DNA of 64,000 nt from GWE2-51-13 sp041736705 (GTDB lineage: Bacteria > Bacillota_I > Bacilli_A > Erysipelotrichales > Erysipelotrichaceae): NCBI GenBank assembly GCA_041736705.1, contig JBGSTC010000017.1, positions 97,083-161,082 on the forward strand. Reading direction: 5' to 3'. Below the pieces are notes generated by a model. It made no database searches. It was not told the DNA's origin and saw only the letters and a list, made by a program, of their open reading frames with translations. This document shows, in pieces, positions 61,331 to 64,000 of this stretch. The first letter of the stretch is position 1. Each line of letters begins with the position of its first letter. A program made the translations under genes and the position numbers.

Positions 61331-62080
61331 ATGAACTACATTTCGATCAATCGTTTTAAATCCACTCCGCTCTATGCCCAACTGAAGGAAAGCATCGTCG
61401 CGGCGATCAAGCAAGGGATCTTGAATCCGGGGGACAAACTCCCGACCGAAGAAGAACTGTGCGACTACTTCGGGATTTCACGTCCGGTCATCCGTCAGGC
61501 CTATGCGGAGTTGATCAACGACGGCGTGGTCACGCGCGTCAAAGGCAGAGGGACCTTCATCCGCGAGAAGGAAGTCAAAAGCCATTTCTTCCATGAGTTA
61601 TCCACCTTCGACGACGAGATGCACCGTGTCGGCTTGACACCGGAAACGATCGTCTTGAAGAAGGGGAAGAAGAGTTACGATAAGAAGATCTTCGAAGCCT
61701 TGAACCTCACCAAAGACGATGAAGTCTACGCGATCCGGCTTCTTCATAAAGGAAACGGACTCCCGATGTGTTTGGTCGATACTTATCTACCACTTTCCCT
61801 CTATCCCGGAATCGAGGGGGAAGATTTCGCAGAGATCCCTCTCTATACGATGTTGGAGACGAAGTTCAATCGATACATCGCGCTGGCACGCCGTAGCGTC
61901 GATGCGATGATCGTGAAGGATGAGGACGCCACGTTGCTTCACATCGCCAAAGGCAGCGCCGCCCATTTCGTACAGACCGTGTCGACGGACCAGGACGACC
62001 AAGTATTGGAACTCAGTTTCGCCATTTATCCCGGCGACCGCAATGCCTTCGATATCATGATTTACAAAATCGACCAGTAA
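61331..62080 (+). CDS. GntR-family regulator with UTRA domain (second copy)
   Basis: 249 residues from the ATG at 61331, aligned to the paralogue's start (NYISINRFKSTPLYAQL against RYISINKFSSIPLYIQL). GntR helix region KLPTEEELCDYFGISRPVIRQAY, then RGTFI, then the UTRA domain with LPMCLVDTYLPLSLYPG. The open frame back to 61280 is overlap with the first copy. The two copies differ mostly in the effector half, which suggests different ligands or a heterodimer. No terminator follows before the repeats. Confidence 0.9.
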   Translation: MNYISINRFKSTPLYAQLKESIVAAIKQGILNPGDKLPTEEELCDYFGISRPVIRQAYAELINDGVVTRVKGRGTFIREKEVKSHFFHELSTFDDEMHRVGLTPETIVLKKGKKSYDKKIFEALNLTKDDEVYAIRLLHKGNGLPMCLVDTYLPLSLYPGIEGEDFAEIPLYTMLETKFNRYIALARRSVDAMIVKDEDATLLHIAKGSAAHFVQTVSTDQDDQVLELSFAIYPGDRNAFDIMIYKIDQ

Positions 62081-62109
62081 ACAAAAAGAAGATAGTCTAT
62101 TCTTATTGT

Positions 62110-62257
62110 AATTGCTTGGTATTGAGGTCTACTTTTGTATAGAAACAACTTACATGTTATGACTCTACAAAAGTCGACCTAATCCGCTGGGCATTGCGCT
62201 CTCCTTTTGTATTGATACAACTTTAACATTGTAACTCAACAAAAGTCGTCCTATTCC
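62110..62257. repeat. two tandem 72-bp repeats with inverted arms
   Basis: Unit 1 (about 62110-62181) and unit 2 (about 62182-62257) align along their length with a 72-bp offset. CTTTTGTAT recurs at 62132 and 62204, and ACAAAAGTCG at 62167 and 62239. Each unit carries inverted arms: in unit 1 62125-62139 pairs with 62166-62180 with one mismatch, and unit 2 retains the CTTTTGT/ACAAAAG core. No T-run follows, so they are not ordinary terminators. Identity unknown. Confidence 0.65.
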
Positions 62258-62317
62258 AGTTACTTCGAACCTAGAAATCATATATAAGATTTACGATTCA
62301 ACTAAAAACAGAAAAAA

Positions 62318-62337
62318 CCCGAGTTGAGGAACTCGGG
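62318..62337 (-). terminator. intrinsic terminator at the end of the accessory region
   Basis: CCCGAGTT/AACTCGGG stem with a GAGG loop and six Ts on the minus strand. It ends any minus-strand transcript coming from the Rhs side. Confidence 0.85.
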
Positions 62338-62540
62338 GCACATGGTATGGGGTAAAGTTGGTGGAGGTGAACCGAGTATCACGATATCCACCAAATTGAG
62401 TCGAGATGATCTCTAATCAAAATAGGTAATAAAACTCGCTGTCTCCCTTTCTCAATTTGGGAAACATACCACTAAACAAAAAAGCGATAATAAATGAGTT
62501 CCCGAAATCAACTCGATTAAGGAGATCATCATTATCGCCA
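62338..62540 (-). other. gene-free stretch with nested inverted repeats, candidate structured RNA
   Basis: On the minus strand TGGTATG/CATACCA (62465-62471 with 62343-62349) encloses CCAAATTGAG/CTCAATTTGG (62451-62460 with 62391-62400) and TTGGTGGA/TCCACCAA (62358-62365 with 62387-62394). The inner two share four bases, so they compete. The next hairpin is the terminator at 62318. A further long hairpin GCGATAAT/ATTATCGC (62484-62491 with 62531-62538) followed by six Ts lies just upstream. There is no supported gene between 62081 and 62859. Confidence 0.5.
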
Positions 62541-62637
62541 TCCATTAGAATCCAAGACGAACTGTTACGACAAGGGATTAATCTGTCGAGCGTAGATCAA
62601 TGGTTTCACATGAACCTTTTGAATGTTTGTTTACACA

Positions 62638-62660
62638 TGGTGCCGACAACAGGAATTGAA
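62638..62660 (-). other. tRNA 3' end fragment, possible attachment site remnant
   Basis: On the minus strand a T-loop (TTCAATT), T-stem 3' strand (CCTGT), seven-base acceptor strand (TGTCGGC), discriminator A and CCA appear in order. The 5' T-stem strand and the rest of a tRNA are absent. The acceptor would pair with GCCGACA, resembling Firmicutes tRNA-Thr. Such 3' fragments mark attachment sites of integrated elements. Confidence 0.55.
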
Positions 62661-62668
62661 TTAAGCCT

Positions 62669-62715
62669 TCCCATTTCTCCAATAGCCCCATTTCTCCAAA
62701 AGCCCCATTTCAATG
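62669..62715. repeat. short 17-bp direct repeats
   Basis: CCCCATTTCTCCAAWAG occurs about two and a half times in tandem (near 62669, 62686 and 62703). Confidence 0.6.
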
Positions 62716-62859
62716 CATATTCGTTCATTTCAATACAGTGTTTTTCCCGTTTTTAACATTTTGTATGGTCACGAATTTAGAAAAAGATGTTGCAGTGCTT
62801 ATGCAAAATACCATTGATAGAATCAGTTATTGCTACATCAAAAATATATAATAACCACA

Positions 62860-63255
62860 TTATCGATTTTGAAAATATCCAAGAACACCTACTAGAAACT
62901 TTATTATAGGCATTTCGAAATATTTTAAGAATAGAGCGGAAATTAAATATAGAGGGATGCCTAATAAATTATCAACATTTACTCCTGAATTATTCAATAT
63001 CATTATGATTAATGATGGAATGATAAAAGTGATAATACTTAAGAAAATGCCAATCCAAATTGGATGTACATTTCTGAAAAATTGATAGTATGAAGCCATA
63101 ATTAAGACTAAAACCAAAGGAGGTAACATAAAATTTTTTGCCGTATCAATATCTAGTATTTCAGATGATGCACAGAAAGCAAATATTACGACAAATCCAA
63201 AACATATCATTATGGCAGTAACCAAAATCATTTCGTTCTTTTTCTCTTTAGACAT
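62860..63255 (-). CDS. four-helix membrane protein, candidate immunity to the Rhs toxin
   Basis: 131 residues with about four membrane helices (about 9-28, 39-58, 66-88, 97-128) and a charged start MSKEKKNE. AT-rich. It begins 16 bp after the Rhs gene stop, on the same strand, with a GAGG site five to eight bases before the ATG. In polymorphic toxin loci the gene right after the toxin usually encodes its immunity protein. A membrane immunity protein fits a toxin whose tip is hydrophobic. No family recognised. Confidence 0.6.
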   Translation of the reverse strand: MSKEKKNEMILVTAIMICFGFVVIFAFCASSEILDIDTAKNFMLPPLVLVLIMASYYQFFRNVHPIWIGIFLSIITFIIPSLIIMILNNSGVNVDNLLGIPLYLISALFLKYFEMPIIKFLVGVLGYFQNR

Positions 63256-63271
63256 GATAACCTCATTTCTT

Positions 63272-64000
63272 TCATCGAATAATGCCTCCGATTATACCTG
63301 TAACAAGTACTCCTAGCACTTGAAACCCAAACTCATCCGATGTCTTTGGTGTTCCATTGTAAAAATATGAGAAAACTAGACTTTTAAGCGCCACAATAAA
63401 CGTACTTATGACAATTCTTTCGACTATCCTAGCAACCCATAAACCAACTCCAGCACCAATTAGACCAAAGATTATACAATTTCCTACATCGAGTGTATCT
63501 CTGTATGTCCATCCGTAATTCTTCTTTACAAAATATTTTGTAAACACGAACCAGGATAGGTTAGCAACTACACTTACAAGTATTGAGATCGCAAAATATC
63601 CATATGAATCTATATAGTTTGCAGGATTGTTTCCACAATATGTATATAAATTGTATTGAACTAAATTCCCTAGATTAAGTCCTAAGATTGAGAAATTATC
63701 CGCATTGATGAACCGACCCCACTGTGGATTGTAGTATCTGCTTTGAAGGTAATAGAGTCCGGTTTCCGTGTCGTAGCGATATCCACGATAACGATACGGA
63801 TTCAACGTTCCAACTGTACTTGCTAACGAACCTGTGATCGTGAGTCCTTCACCCCATGTCGAATAGGTGTAGGAGACAACCTGATTTCCGTTTCCATCCA
63901 ACAAACCAATGATATCATCTTGTGCATTGCGAATATAGTAGTATTCGGTGGAAACTCCGGCTTCCGTCAAATTCATCGAAATAAGTTTGTCTTGCGCATC
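63272..64000 (-). CDS. Rhs/YD-repeat polymorphic toxin, C-terminal end (runs off the window)
   Basis: The frame stays open to the right edge, so only the last 242 residues are visible. The Rhs core is plain: YYIRNAQDDIIGLLDGNG, then YRYRGYRYDTETGLYYLQSRYY, NPQWGRFINADN and TYCGNNPANYIDSYG, which marks the end of the core (shown in parts of at most 20 residues in any run). After it comes a variable, hydrophobic about 107-residue tip with several possible membrane segments (FGLIGAGVGLWVARIV, GVLVTGIIGGIIR). This could be a pore-forming toxin domain, by inference. Export signal and full length lie outside the window. Codon use is AT-rich. Confidence 0.82.
   Translation of the reverse strand, partial: DAQDKLISMNLTEAGVSTEYYYIRNAQDDIIGLLDGNGNQVVSYTYSTWGEGLTITGSLASTVGTLNPYRYRGYRYDTETGLYYLQSRYYNPQWGRFINADNFSILGLNLGNLVQYNLYTYCGNNPANYIDSYGYFAISILVSVVANLSWFVFTKYFVKKNYGWTYRDTLDVGNCIIFGLIGAGVGLWVARIVERIVISTFIVALKSLVFSYFYNGTPKTSDEFGFQVLGVLVTGIIGGIIR

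Noticed and set aside
62110..62257. CRISPR array
   Set aside because: Only two units with a 72-bp offset, similar along their whole length rather than repeat/spacer, and no cas gene in the window.
62417..62545. A 42-codon minus-strand open frame starting at an ATG at 62543-62545
   Set aside because: No ribosome-binding site, lies within nested inverted repeats, and I see no family resemblance. A fragment of a decayed gene cannot be excluded.
62457..62756. A 99-codon plus-strand open frame
   Set aside because: It reads across hairpins, 17-bp repeats and the tRNA 3' fragment. Its MVPTTGIEL stretch is what a tRNA 3' end gives when translated, so it is not a real gene.

Overview
The window is a chromosomal segment of a low-GC Gram-positive bacterium, here only moderately AT-rich. 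It most likely belongs to the Bacilli/Erysipelotrichia side of the Firmicutes. The evidence is the conserved gene order of two classic blocks: tilS-hpt-ftsH-hslO-dusB-lysS, and rpmE-tdk-prfA-prmC-sua5-rpiB-glyA-upp-atpIBEFHAGDC-ywzB-mbl. UGA is used as a stop codon, so it is not a Mycoplasma-type code. MreB/Mbl, a FemABX transferase and a D-aspartate-ligase-like enzyme argue for a peptidoglycan wall. Butyrate kinase with phosphate butyryltransferase, an adenosylcobalamin-dependent ribonucleotide reductase and a c-ring with a sodium-binding signature suggest an anaerobic fermenter. I cannot name a genus.

Left part (1-13.5 kb). A partial MOSC gene and ispD are followed by a cobalamin riboswitch. 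It sits ahead of a DUF4430 protein, an ECF-type S component, a PduO-type cobalamin adenosyltransferase and class II ribonucleotide reductase, so B12 sensing, uptake, activation and use lie in one locus. A methyltransferase follows, then a femX / ATP-grasp ligase / aspartate racemase operon that looks like a D-Asp cross-bridge module. A lipoprotein, a GNAT acetyltransferase and buk-ptb complete this part.

Middle-left (13.5-30 kb). A complete aspartate-to-threonine pathway is split into hom-lysC-asd and thrC-thrB, which diverge from overlapping promoters. Next come an ABC exporter, a DUF2500-like protein, a geranylgeranyl-reductase-like flavoprotein and the lysS-dusB-hslO-ftsH-hpt-tilS block.

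Middle (30-49.5 kb). An AT-rich defence islet carries a PemK/MazF-like gene and an AbiEi/AbiEii pair with a palindromic operator in its promoter. It is followed by mbl, ywzB, an unrecognised gene, the full F1Fo ATP synthase operon, upp-glyA-rpiB-sua5, prmC, prfA, a MATE transporter, tdk and rpmE.

Right part (49.5-64 kb). An XRE-TPR regulator leads an operon with a PLDc_N membrane peptide and an ABC transporter, resembling the B. subtilis sigY-yxlCDEFG tail. Then come a membrane-anchored alpha/beta hydrolase and an AT-rich pair (SWIM zinc-finger protein plus a stand-alone RQC winged-helix protein). A PTS-IIC-like protein and a SIS/MFS/two-GntR sugar module follow. At the right edge an AT-rich accessory region holds 72-bp tandem repeats, nested inverted repeats ending in terminators, a 23-nt tRNA 3' end fragment, a candidate immunity gene and the C-terminal end of an Rhs toxin that runs off the window.
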